DNA of 64,000 bases from Brachyhypopomus gauderio. Lineage: Eukaryota > Chordata > Actinopteri > Gymnotiformes > Hypopomidae. Below the pieces are notes generated by a model. That model did no database searches. It saw only the letters and a list, made by a program, of their open reading frames with translations, and was not told the DNA's origin. A program made the position numbers and the translations under genes. The first letter of the stretch is position 1. Every line of letters starts with the position of its first letter. Below are positions 1-11,800 of this stretch, piece after piece. The stretch covers positions 2,611,910 through 2,675,909 of the forward strand of contig NW_027506873.1 of NCBI RefSeq assembly GCF_052324685.1, read 5' to 3'.

Positions 1-630
1 CCATTCCCTATTCCAAAGTCTTAACACAGCCATTATTGATTCTATGGGCGGTTTTGAAGCTGTAGAAACTCTTACTAACTTATCGTTGCATCACTCTAAA
101 ATCACCTGTATGCAATGGGACTTGCATATATTTTGAGGGGGAGGGTGTATCCCAGGTATAAATATTGCTCAGTGGGTTAAATGTAAAATAATGAATTATT
201 AGCAGTAATTATATAAACATAAAATTATATAAGCATATTTATTTTACTTCTTTGAACTAAGGAAGTAGCCTACTAGCCAATCGGGTTTAAGCCCCTCCTA
301 CCACACTCACAATTTGAAGGTTGGTACGAACTTTCTCTCCCTTTTTTTTCCTCTTTGCGCTTGTTCAACACGGACATGCAGCTGAGCTTTCCGTTTTAAT
401 TAAACTGTTAAGTTTGTTAAGTTTTGTCTGAATGAGAGACCATATCCACGAGGCCCTGGAACCCCATCTTGACATTGAATGAGCTTTGGTAAGATGCATT
501 TTGTGAAAAAAAGCGGTTATTACAAATAGTTCTGATTATATAACTAAAATGAGTTCAGAATGGTGCTCAGTGTGATATTAGTTTGTCTCTTATTAAATGT
601 AAGATGTTGGCATTACGGAGCAGTTCATAA

Positions 631-725
<95 letters not shown>

Positions 726-2893
726 GAGCCCTGCACATTTAATGTGGTTTGTGTGTGTAAGATGGCGGTACCATGTGCACGAATGAAAATGATTGATGTC
801 ACCTGTTATGATTGCCTGATGGCACCTATCGCCCATGTTTTTAGCTATACTAAAACGTAGCTATGCTATGCTTCCCTTATGTTCTTAGCTTTGCTGAGCA
901 GTTAAGGTTATATGCTTAGGCAAACATTGTTAATGCTCTATAAGTAATATTATTCATAAAATCATATAAAAGTGTACAGTTAAAAGCTATAGAATGTTTT
1001 GTTAGATTATTAATTTTATTGACAGTTAATATGGTTTTTGTCATAATCTGAAAATATTTTAATAATAAAAATTAATAAAATAAAATATTATTTATTTTCC
1101 TGTGAATTGAAGTTATATGATTCATTTGAATCGTTACAAGATTTATTTGTTGTATGTGGTATATGTGTGTGTGCACACGATGTGATTGTGCTATGGCGGG
1201 AAGCCTATTTGGTGTACAGGTCAGGTTTTATTGGAGCCTTGAGACAGTCCAGCAGGGTCAAAGTGTGGAATCCCTTCCCTTTGGCAGCAACTCGAACGGG
1301 CCTGATGCCTCCTGTCAGGTTTCTTGAATGTGCGGAACCTTGAGTGATCTAATGGCTCTGATAGCAGGACACCCTGTCCACTGGTGCTCTTCTTGAATTC
1401 TGATTTCTCCGGTAAGGAGTGGCGAGCCAAGTCCTGAAACAGGAAATAAAGAAATTGCATGCAGAAGAGAACACTACGGAACTGGACTGAGACACACATA
1501 TATTTTTATTTATTATTTTATTCTGTTTACCCATTCACCTCATCCATGTGCATTGTTTACTGATGTGCTGATAATCTCCAGGTTTGTAAGATCCCCAAAT
1601 TAAATTTTTCTTTACATGACAGGCAGCCAGACCATCTGCCTGCAGGTGCTCAGTCTGAATTCGTCCTCCAAAACTTACCAGCTCTTTCACGAGCCTAGAT
1701 CTGGTCCAAACAGTATACGGAACCCCACTGCCAGTGTTGAACCCATTACACCACACATTGGTGTGGTGTCGTTTCTGGTGTCGTTTCTGTAGCGCTCCAT
1801 TTTGGTTTGATTGGTAATGTTTTGTTCATTGTAGTTTTCTAATAACTTAGCATTGGGTGTTGGCATCCCATGTAGGTGTGGAGGCTGGGTTCCCCGGGTG
1901 TGTCTGGTACACTTTGCTTATGTGTGTTTCACAAAGGGCAGGATGCGAGATGGGGAACGCCCATGATTAGCTCATTAACACCCCACCCCCATCTATCCTG
2001 ACTACAGGTGTAAATGTGACAACAAATGGAAAATCGGTGCTCTCAAAATCGCAACGTATTTTTCATAAATCTTTAAACGATAGCTTAGAGCTATGTACGC
2101 TGACTTGTAATGGCCGTTTTCTTTGTTCCTGTCTTGGTCTGCCATACTTTTTCACTTTACTATGAGAATGAAAGAAGGGCCTTTTTAAAGTGGTATAAAA
2201 CAACATCCTGTAGGTTATCTCGCTTTTGGAGGGACGGACGCGGATGAATTGCTGTCTGAAGTCAGTAGCCTACTGGTCTGCATCATTGACCCGGATATAA
2301 TGACTATTCAGAAGTCTAGTAGTTCAAATTCTTACCATTCCTTGGTAGGGTAGATAAGTCGATTGCTCACACTGAACCTTGCGTGAGGTAAATTCTTAGA
2401 CATGCGGGCTCGACTGGAGTAAATCTTTTTAGTCACTTTTAGCTCCAGATTAATAAACAGAGAGTACAAGGTTAAGTATTAAGGATACAAGTTTTAAGAA
2501 GACAAAATATTACAACCTAAGTATGAGCAGTCCTACGTTTAAGCACTACAAGGTCTAACATTGAAGTGCAAATGGTGGCGTTGTTTTTGTGAAGGTTAAT
2601 GTTTTCCACCAAACCTTTAACGTATTAAAATGTCATGTTTTTCATAAATAAAGTATGACGAATGCGAAGACCGACATCTATTGTTTTACGCGTCATTATT
2701 CATCTTCACTTCACATGGGACAAAAGTGAACCGGTTCTGTCACTGTTTAGTCTTAGTAAAGTTACGTCGAAAGAGTGAAACCTGTTTGACGGGCCTCGGT
2801 TCGTCAGAGCAGGTTAGTACAAAAGCGCGTGTCCCTGTTCCCGTTCACCACAGAACTCTTCCAGCGGCAGAATTGAACAGATCTGTTTCCAGA
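1..2893. other. Intergenic region, no gene seen
   Basis: No exon with plausible splice sites or family similarity was recognised. The region is AT-rich with one long (TA)n tract. The last 200 bases before 2894 stay open in the frame of the downstream dehydrogenase, but nothing there resembles that family, so I treat them as its 5' leader and promoter. Short ORFs here look like chance. Confidence 0.5.
635..718. repeat. (TA)n microsatellite
   Basis: About 42 uninterrupted AT dinucleotides. The Tyr-Ile repeat reading frames seen across it are artefacts of the repeat. Confidence 0.95.
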
Positions 2894-3650
2894 ATGTGGC
2901 ATCTTGTGTTTGTAGCGGTGGCCATAGGGATTGTCTACATGACTCTTGTGGAAACGTTGTTTAAGAAGTCGAAGTGTAAAGGAACGACAGAAATGACTGG
3001 GAAAACTGTCATCATTACCGGTAAGTTGGAAAGAAAAAGCCTTCTCGGTATCTCAGGGAGACCGACCATCCCTGAGGGAAATATTCTCATTGATTTGATA
3101 TTGTTTAGTCCAAAACTATCCAGAAACCTATAGTGCACCTATCGTTAAAACCTTTTGGACGACAAATAGAACGAATAAAAAGCTTTTTGGACGACTCTGC
3201 TGTCTTACCATCATAGGAATGCCGCCGTGCCATTCCATCGTAGGGCGTGCTGGCTGTCCAATCTAATGAACTGTAGGATTATTAAAGTGATCAAATTAGT
3301 CAGTTGTGTAGATGTTATTTTAGTTGTTTGAACAATACTGGCTATGGACAAAAACGTGTGATTTGGCCAACAGGAGGCAATACGGGCATTGGAAAAGCCA
3401 CAGCAATGGAGCTTGCAGGTAGAGGAGCAAGAGTCATCTTGGCTTGCAGGAACCAAAGGAGAGCAGAGACGGCCATCAGTGACATTGAGAAAGTAAGAGA
3501 CTCATTTAATTAGTTTTCACTTCATATTAATGGTCCTCAGGTCCACAGTCTTTTAAATGTAAAATGTAAATGTGCCATACTTTGTCAATTGTGATTTTTA
3601 CACCCCAATTGAAATTTGTCCTCCGCTTTTAACCCATCTGTGCAGTCAGA

Positions 3651-3682
<32 letters not shown>

Positions 3683-4894
3683 GATTACTAGGGGGCTGTG
3701 GATCACACGTGCCCAGAGCGGTGGGCAGCCCTAGCCTGGCACCCAGGGAGCAGTTGGGGTTAGGTGCCTTGCTCAAGGGCACCTCAGTCATGGCCTTAGG
3801 TCTGGGAATCGAACCCACGACCCTCCAGTCACAAGACCAGTTCCCTAACCGCCAGGCCATGACTGCCTAAAGAGGAAGTAAAAAATATTTATTTTAAAAC
3901 ATATTTATTATTTGCATGTGTCAAATCAGGAGACTGGGAGTACTGATGTGGTCTATGTGCATCTGGACCTGAGCAGTCTGAAATCTGTGCGTTTCTTTGC
4001 TGAGACCATCCTAAAATCTGAGTCTAAACTGGATCTCCTCATTAACAATGCAGGTAAAGACAGCCTTCATGAATATTCATACGGTCAGGCAAATCAAGCA
4101 GAAATCATTTTTAACTTGTAGTAAATGCCTTTTTTTTTTTTTTTACTTCGCCAGGCCTTGTAGCAGATGGTCGGACCGAGGATGGTTTTGGTATAGAATT
4201 CGGTGTCAATCATCTTGGGCATTTCCTGCTTACCTGTCTTTTGCTGGACCGGCTCAAAGAAAGCCCAGGAGCCCGCATCATCACTGTGTCCTCTCTGGCA
4301 CACTGCTGGGGCAAAATTGACTTTGACGCTCTGGCCGCTAACAGAGACCTGGGCAGCGGGAGATACAGCTGGCAGTTCTTCCATGCGTATTGCAATAGCA
4401 AGCTGTGTAACGTTCTCTTTACCTACGAGTTGGCCAAGAGACTGAAGGGTACCAATGTCACCTGCTACAGTGTTCACCCCGGTAAGTTAAATGACGGCAG
4501 TTTTGAAAGATTCTTGTTTTAACTATTGCTTTCCAAGGGCTCACTGATGATTGTTGGAATGTTGAATGAACACAGCGATGCTCAATAACTTGGACATTTA
4601 GAGATATTTAAAGTTTACCTGCGTCGTCCCCCAGGTATTGTGAAAACCGAGCTCTCCCGTCACGTCAGTCTCTGGCAAAAGGTGTTCATCGAACCCGTCG
4701 CCCGGCTCCTCTTCCTGGACCCAAAGACCGGTGCCCAGACGACTCTCCACTGCGCTCTTCAGGAGGGCATCGAGGGCTTCAGTGGGCGATACTTCTCCTG
4801 CTGTTCTGTACAGGAAGTGAGCTCTAAAGCCAGGGATGATGCAGTGGCCAAGAAGTTATGGGAAGTGAGTGAGAGGCTATGTGGTCTCTCCTAA
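2894..4894 (+). CDS. dhrs13: Short-chain dehydrogenase/reductase, DHRS13/RDH-like
   Basis: Five coding exons join in phase: 2894-3020, 3374-3492, 3930-4053, 4155-4481 and 4635-4894, giving 318 residues. Residues 4-20 are hydrophobic, an N-terminal membrane segment typical of microsomal retinol dehydrogenases. The Rossmann cofactor motif TGGNTGIGK starts near residue 42, NNAG is at about 121-124, and the catalytic residues are N142, S170, Y202 and K206 in the order expected for the classical SDR family, so the active site looks intact. Known relatives reduce or oxidise retinoids and other carbonyls with NADP(H). The C-terminal part (RYFSCC, then [13 protein letters not shown]) resembles DHRS13 more than RDH12 as I remember them; family membership is firm, the ortholog name is less so. 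The start was chosen because the membrane segment begins directly after it. A SINE sits in intron 2 and a poly(A) signal follows at 5171. Confidence 0.85.
3553..3868 (-). mobile_element. tRNA-derived SINE (teleost type)
   Basis: Read on the minus strand, the head near 3868 carries a Pol III A box (TGGCCTGGCGGTTAG) and a perfect B box GGTTCGATTCC (complement of 3805-3815). A conserved body of the kind common in teleost SINEs follows, then an internal (CA)n stretch at 3651-3678 and an AT-rich tail. It lies in intron 2 of the dehydrogenase gene, opposite to transcription. A related copy is at 13050-13252. Confidence 0.8.
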
Positions 4895-5170
4895 ACCCAG
4901 GAGGACTGTCCAACGCGCAGCATCAGAAATGAACCAATACGCAATCGCTCAGCTGTTTGGCGATTTGAATGTTTAAAGTGAAGATTTGATAATAGAAGAC
5001 ATAGTGTTATTTTTAAGAATGTGACAAAAGATGTCTTTGACATTATAAACATTGTAAAAAAATACTGTGTATTGTTAAATGCACAATTTATTGCATTTTA
5101 TCTCCTTTGTTTCTGTTTCGACTGTTATGTTTAATGTTGCTTCAGATATTGAAATTATTTTTGAACTATT

Positions 5171-5176
5171 AATAAA
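5171..5176 (+). terminator. Poly(A) signal of the dhrs13-like gene
   Basis: AATAAA lies 277 nt after the stop codon, overlapped by a second partial copy just downstream. This would give a short 3' UTR of about 0.3 kb. Inference from position and motif only. Confidence 0.6.
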
Positions 5177-5199
5177 ATAAATATGTTATATTAATATAG

Positions 5200-7335
5200 T
5201 AATAAAATATATGCATTGTGGATAAAGCTCCATTGGTGTTTTTAATTCTTGAAATTAAGTCTTCTTCTTCTTCCTATACTCATAGCACTGTTTCCAAAAT
5301 TTTAGGGACCTATGCCTAAATTAAGTGTTCTACAAAGTGGCAAATATGATATTATGCAGAAAAACATTAAAGAGTAGATAAGTTAATGTATATGACAGTG
5401 CTACTGGAGAAAAAATTTCTTTACTCACAGTCATCCTACCTGAATGTAGACTACAAAATACCTCAGAATTGTACATAAGCATAGGCATCATACATTTAGT
5501 TGAAGATTCATTCATTTAGGGCCAAGCTATTTACACTTGCTGTGTAACATTTAGGCACAATACATTTACACTTGCTGTGTAGCTTGCATAATGCTTGCTC
5601 ATATCTAAACGATCGTAATGTAAGAACTTGGCGCCATGAGGTCAAAGTCTGAAAAGATCTGTGGCAAGATTAGCCACGAAACCTTGTGTTATACTGTGCA
5701 ACACATCAATCAACCTGATCACTACGATGCCAATTAATCATGAACTTTTATCTCAAAGAGCAGGTTTGCTTATTCATGAAATCATTTTATGAACAGAATT
5801 AGATTAATCTTTCATTAGATTAAGTGGAAGATTTGGTCAGCTACATCACTATGAGAAATCAGATATCAAGTTTAGAAGTTTAGAAATAGCTGGAATTCTT
5901 TCAGACACCTGACAACCTTGACTTCCAAATGGAGACGGCACAGACTTGATTTCCCATCGGAATCGGCCCAATATCAGCTGGACAGGCTGGGTCCAGTGGT
6001 TCTGTTAGTGGGGTCATGTGTTTGCAAGACTGAGGAAAGGCACTACTCATTGGTTTGGCATCGTCACTGCCAAAGCCCAGTGATTTGTTTATTAATCCAT
6101 TCTTTAAAAACAACCAATGACATCCAGTTTGGCTGCAAGGTAAAGTAAATGAGAAAGAACAGCAAACACCTGACAGAAACACAGCAGGACAGGAGAAAGA
6201 GCAGCAAACACCTAACAGAAACACATGAAGCTAATTACGCTATATTCAAACCACATGAAAAATGGGAAAACCTGATGTTTTCCCTTAACCTGCACAGATT
6301 TAAAGTAGACTTAATATTTTAATAAAATATCTTCTATTAGATTTTTATTTAGTCTAGAAAGAATAAGAATCTTGCAAACTTGGTCAGATTAAATTTCTAT
6401 TGGTTTAAGCAGAGCTGGAGAGACTCATGATACTGGTCCACTCTGTCTGTCAGCTCACTTAGTACCTGGTGTGCAGTGACTAGAACAGTGATTTACCATT
6501 GAAATTCACAAGGATACTTGTAAGGTTGATGTGGACTACAGTTGCATTCATTAATGATGGAAATGGAGACTATAGTGTACAGGTGTGAGCTGGACAGCCA
6601 TGGTGAGTGTGTGTGTGATTGAGAGTGACAATAAAGCGTAGCAAGGCAGTAAAAATCATCTTTCTAAGAGATACTGACAATGAGGCAACTGAAGAAAAAC
6701 TTGCTTTAGTATTGTAAAATGTTGGTTATTCAAATAACTGTATTTATGTTTATCTGTCATATCAATGTCTGACATCTGTAAAATAGCATATATGACACGT
6801 CTCACAAAACAATCGGCCATTCAAATGCTGTTATTGGAGTGGTAGCAGAAAAACTGGTATTGTACCACCACAGGTGCGTGCTGTGGGAGACCATTAGCTC
6901 AGAGCCATATGTCCTCATTCTCATACGTGTGTTCTTGCAGGTACAGCTGGAGGAAAAACACCAAACCGCACGTCACCATGTCATGTCAGTGAATGCACAG
7001 ATGACCCTGTCAATTCCTGTTGTCACTTAAGCATGTATTGATAATGCTAATGATAACGTGTGCACTGGTATACGCTCAACAGCCATTTTGTGAGACACAG
7101 CCATTGCGGACATACACTTCTGACACATTGTATGTACACAACGTTCTATAACCAAACTATAGCCATGTGCAATTCATCAGCCACCCTCTACCACTTTCAC
7201 TAATGTTGAGTTTCCGATAGCAGAAAATTTTGCACTGGAAAAATTTGCAAATGATTCCTACAGGTCCACACACACATTGCATGCTTGTATGTATGGTGAG
7301 TGAGACAGGAATAATTCAGAAAGCATTTAAAAATG
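5200..7335. other. Intergenic region, nothing recognised
   Basis: Between the presumed 3' end of the dhrs13-like gene and the presumed 3' end of fchsd2. AT-rich with scattered short ORFs that lack family similarity or splice partners. No RNA gene, element or CpG-rich segment was seen. Confidence 0.5.
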
Positions 7336-7341
7336 TTTATT
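7336..7341 (-). terminator. Candidate poly(A) signal of fchsd2
   Basis: TTTATT on + (AATAAA on the coding strand) lies about 1.5 kb past the fchsd2 stop codon at 8852. It would delimit a 3' UTR covering about 7320-8851. Other weaker signals are possible. Confidence 0.4.
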
Positions 7342-8851
7342 ATTTATCATTTTCATATGATAAATACAAAATTGGTTTGCTTTGAACTAAAAGTCCACTC
7401 AAATACAAGATATTTAATATTATATCAGGAAGAACGAGTCATCTTATAGAAAAGGTGTCACAGGACTGTGAGTTAAGTATGATGTAAACTCCTAAATGCA
7501 CTTTGATACCAATCAACACATTGCAAAGGTATCAACAGTAAGATTTAATGTTCATCTATGTATGTTGTCAGCACAATTATAATCTTTCTAAAAATGCAAT
7601 CAATGGAAAAAGCAAACATTGAAAGATAATACTATATGTTCCATAGTATTATCTATGCCTATGAACGTCTGTAAACTATTTAGAACAAAGTCAAAGAGGA
7701 AATAAGCAACAATTACATATAAAAACAAGTGAAATGACAGACAAGTCAGCTGACACAACAACTAAAACTGTGTAAATAAATTACATTAAACCAAAGCCAT
7801 GCCTGCTAGGACCACGGACATGGACAAGCAGCACGAACTGAATGACTGATCAGAAGCAGTGAGACTCCAATGAGACTCCAGTGAGACTCCCATGAGCAAT
7901 AACACTGAGATGCCTTGGAACTATTAACGCTAAAGTGCTTCTTTAACCTGTCTCGTGAGCCTCTTTTTTGAAAGCTCCAGACCTGGATGAATTCACATCG
8001 CTAGGTCTTTCACGAAATGTCAAACGATTCCCTTAGTCATCCCAGTCCCGAGACAGTTGTAAAATGACTCTACAATGACACTAAAATACTGACTGACCAC
8101 AGATGTAATATTAGGTTTAAGATTTTCACCTTGTATTAGTTATGAAACAAACATAATACTAATCAGTGTTCAGAAGGTTTGCATTTTTTACAAAGATATA
8201 TTCAACTTAAACACTACAAGTTCATAATCTAAAATGGACTAAATTTAAATTGCCACTTTCCCCTTAAGAAGTCTGTTTCTCCTTTAAGAAGTGTCTGTTT
8301 TCTCCCAGTGGTGTTCTTGGCTGTGAAAAGCAGGGCACTTCACACTATGAGTCCACGTTCCACAGGAAGTAAACGACAACGTTGATCACCAGCTCAACCA
8401 CTGCTGTTTGATTCCATTCACGTCTGTTTAAATGAATGAATGTTTTTTTCTACTGACTGCTGATCTGATGGGGTTTGTTGACTCCACAGCGTCTCAGTTT
8501 CTTAGATTCACTGGCTTAAGTACTTACTGATGACTTCAGTGCTGAAGGCAAAATATACACCATGTTTTTGTAGAGCTCTGAGAGAGGGAAAGATGATTTT
8601 TTTAAAAAAAAGAAGCGTAGAATATGTCAGATGTTGTGGAAGGCAGTGTCTATAGACATTGAGATTGGTTAAGCTCTGCTCTCTCCAAAATGCATTCCAG
8701 ATGCATCTGACATCTCCTTCTGTTGGCACAATTTGGATTTCGAAGTGATCCAAACTTTCCCTCCCTGCAAAGTGGGTCCAGGAACTGCCCTGCAGGGGCA
8801 CTTCAGTCGAATTGACCACCAGGGCGGCTACCACCACCAGGGCGGCGCCCC

Positions 8852-11800
8852 TCACACCAGTGTGATCTCCACCTCCTCCCTCTTTTGCACTTGCCCCTGA
8901 GCCTGCTGTTTGGGTGGGGGTGGGGGCGGTGCAGCACGTACCTGTGGATGCAAAACAAAAAACCACAATCATGAGACCAGCAAGGGTACAAAAACAGGTT
9001 CAGAGCTTTTAATGCAGTTTTAAGGGCACAACACAGTCATGAGGTTCTTACGGGCCTAAGTGTTCCTGGTCCTCCATCTGCAGGGTACCTTGGTGGGGGG
9101 GTGGAGTTGTGGGAGTGGCCTAAGCCAGAGAAAACGATCACAACACTAAAAGAGTGGACGTGTCATCACTGTGAACGGTATCGTTTAAGCACAACTCGAA
9201 AACTTGTCGCTCAAACACAGCTCGAAGAGTTCGACGTATCAAAGCAGGGTCTTACCATGGCCAGTCTTCGGCGGGCTCGGAGCCGGCCTGTGGTAGCCGT
9301 TGAGAGAGCGCGGGCTTGGGAGAGGGGAGGCAGAGGCGCTGGCCGGGCTGGAGAGCGCCGATGTCAACGTGGGTGTCGGCACTGTGCTGGAGGCGGGGCT
9401 GTTGCATGCCGACGCCTGGAACTGGGTCATAGACAGAGGGCGGGGAGATCGATCCTGAGAGCACAGGACATGTGCAGTTAGTCTGGCTGTTACTCCGACA
9501 ACAAAAGAGCAGTCTGTCTGACTATCTGTCAGTGACAAACCGTGTGTTACCTTGGCTCTATACGTCAGCCCACTGGATGTAAACTAAGTTAACCCCATGA
9601 AGTCATTATTTTACTTCCATTTACTTCCCTTACACATGAAATTAAATGGTCATATTTAGAATTTGCCTGCAAAGCCTTAGCAATTGCCAATGCCAGGGTT
9701 TGTGTGGAATCTGTAATCTATAGACAGCTGCACATTTAGCTTCCCTCTAAATGCTCTCTGTCATAACCGCATGCATGTTGAGCTGCATCTTGAGGTAAGA
9801 GCACTGATGTCATGCTGGTCGTCTTTAAGGTGGTCTTAAAAGCGTCTGTGTCTTTTTAAGGTGGTCTTAAATATAGGTTTGGACTTGGATAGTCTTGATA
9901 GTCTTGCTAATCTAACTGATGAATTCTTACTTCTTCACCTATTTTCACTGAGGAGTTTGTTTTGACATCTCGGTCACTATTACCAACATTAGTGCTGGCG
10001 ACACAAGAATCCCAAAAAATAAATAAAAAAATCACAACGTGCTTGCAGCAAAGTGACCTGCTGAGGACACCTGCATCACGTAAGCACCAGCTGTGAACCT
10101 GCACAACCTGCGACTCTTGAAATGGAATGAAGGTGTCGTGTTATGCACCGCAAATATGCTTAATGCTAACAATGTAACCCAAGTCAGCAAGACAAGGTCT
10201 ACAGTCCATCAGTGGGTCTTTTATAGCGTTTATAGGAGGCCTCTGGACGCACCTGGGGCTCCGTGCCTCTGTGAGGGGGAGTCTCCTCGCCATTTGGGGC
10301 CGACAGGTCTTCCACCAATACGGCAGGGAAGACACCCACGCTGCCGTTGAACTCGCCCTCCCAGAAGCCGTCGTCCTCCTGGTTGTCTTTGTTCAGGATG
10401 CGGATGATGGCTCCCTCAGGGAAGGAGAGCTCGTCCTCTGTCTGGGCTTCATAATCGTACAGCGCTTTCGCAAAGTTCACTGAACAGGGGTCAGAAAGGA
10501 GAGGAGTGGACACTTAGTGTCAAGTCCAGTCCAACCATGGTGAAGACGATTAAGGAAGACAACTAATTACATTAAATGAGAGAAAATGCATCAAGATCAT
10601 GCAATACCACTTGTAACCAGCAGGGAATACAAGTGGTATTACAAAAGGAATACTTCTTCGTATACTCAATTTGGTATCTTTTAATCCAGGGGTGCCCACA
10701 AGTTTTCAGCTTGTGGCGAGCCGTAAGTTGTTACCGGGGCGGTGTATATATACAACCGTCAGTGCAGATGGACGATAGCCTGTCATTCATCCACTACTTT
10801 TTAATGTCATGCGATCTACCCACATTCCTTCGCGATTGACCGACACTTCCTTCGCGATCGACCGGCCGATCACGATCGTCGTAATGGGCACCCCTGTTTT
10901 AATCTTTATCGTATTCAGCAAGGTGCGGGATGTCATGTGCGGAATGTCTTGCAGTGTCCTTCATTGTGATTTCGCTGTACTATCTCCAATATATGAGCTG
11001 ATGGGGACCAGATATGACAAGCTAAATCTGCCCCATTCCTTTAAAACCAGTGATACGAGACCACAGAGTGGGCGCATAGAGGGTGAGACTCCGCACGCTT
11101 AAACTTCTCAGATATTCTCGCAGGTAGCGTGGCCGCGATGTGTGGACAGCTCGCTCACCGCTGTCGTCTCCGCCGGGGCACATCCGGGCGTTCTCGGGGG
11201 CCGGATCGGGCTCCTGCTCCGCGGAGTTACTAGAGGAGTGCGAGCGGGTGTCCAGGGCGGCCAGCGTCTGGAGCATGCTCAGCAGGCTGTTGGAGGAGGG
11301 CAGCTGCAGGTACTTCTCTGGAACGTAGCCCACCTGCCCTGCTCTGTTCTTGGCCTGGGGAGGAACAAGAAGATGGGAGCACTGGCTGCTGAGGGTCCGA
11401 TGGCAGTGCGGCACATGGAGACTCACTGTACCTTAACCCAGTCCTCCATGTCGCCGTCGTCTATCACCTCCAGCACTTCCTGTTCCGCAATGGTCAGCTC
11501 ATCTGGCTGCGACGCCTATTAAACGCCAACGCAAATGTTTTAGCATCACAGAGACGGAGGGAGAGGCAGATGTTTGGGAAAGGACTCGAGAACTTCCTCT
11601 TTAGGTTTATGTGTGCGTGATGGATTCCTGCCTGTATGGGCATTAAGGACCTGGTAGGAGTAGAGCACTTTGCAGGTGAGGGGATAGTTCCTCAGAGTGC
11701 TGGACGGGCTGGAGCTGCTGTCGTCCCGCGTCTCCGCGTCCTCCATCTCCTCCTCGTCCTCCCTGTCCAAGTCCACGGTGCTCTGGAAATGAAAGCAAGA

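Noticed and set aside
2681-2893. Open frame upstream of the dhrs13-like start
   Set aside because: In frame with exon 1 but without similarity to the family; the membrane segment directly after 2894 marks the natural start.
10687-10896. ORF 10576-10839 on + over the hAT element
   Set aside because: It lies across the transposon and intron sequence and shows no coding features.
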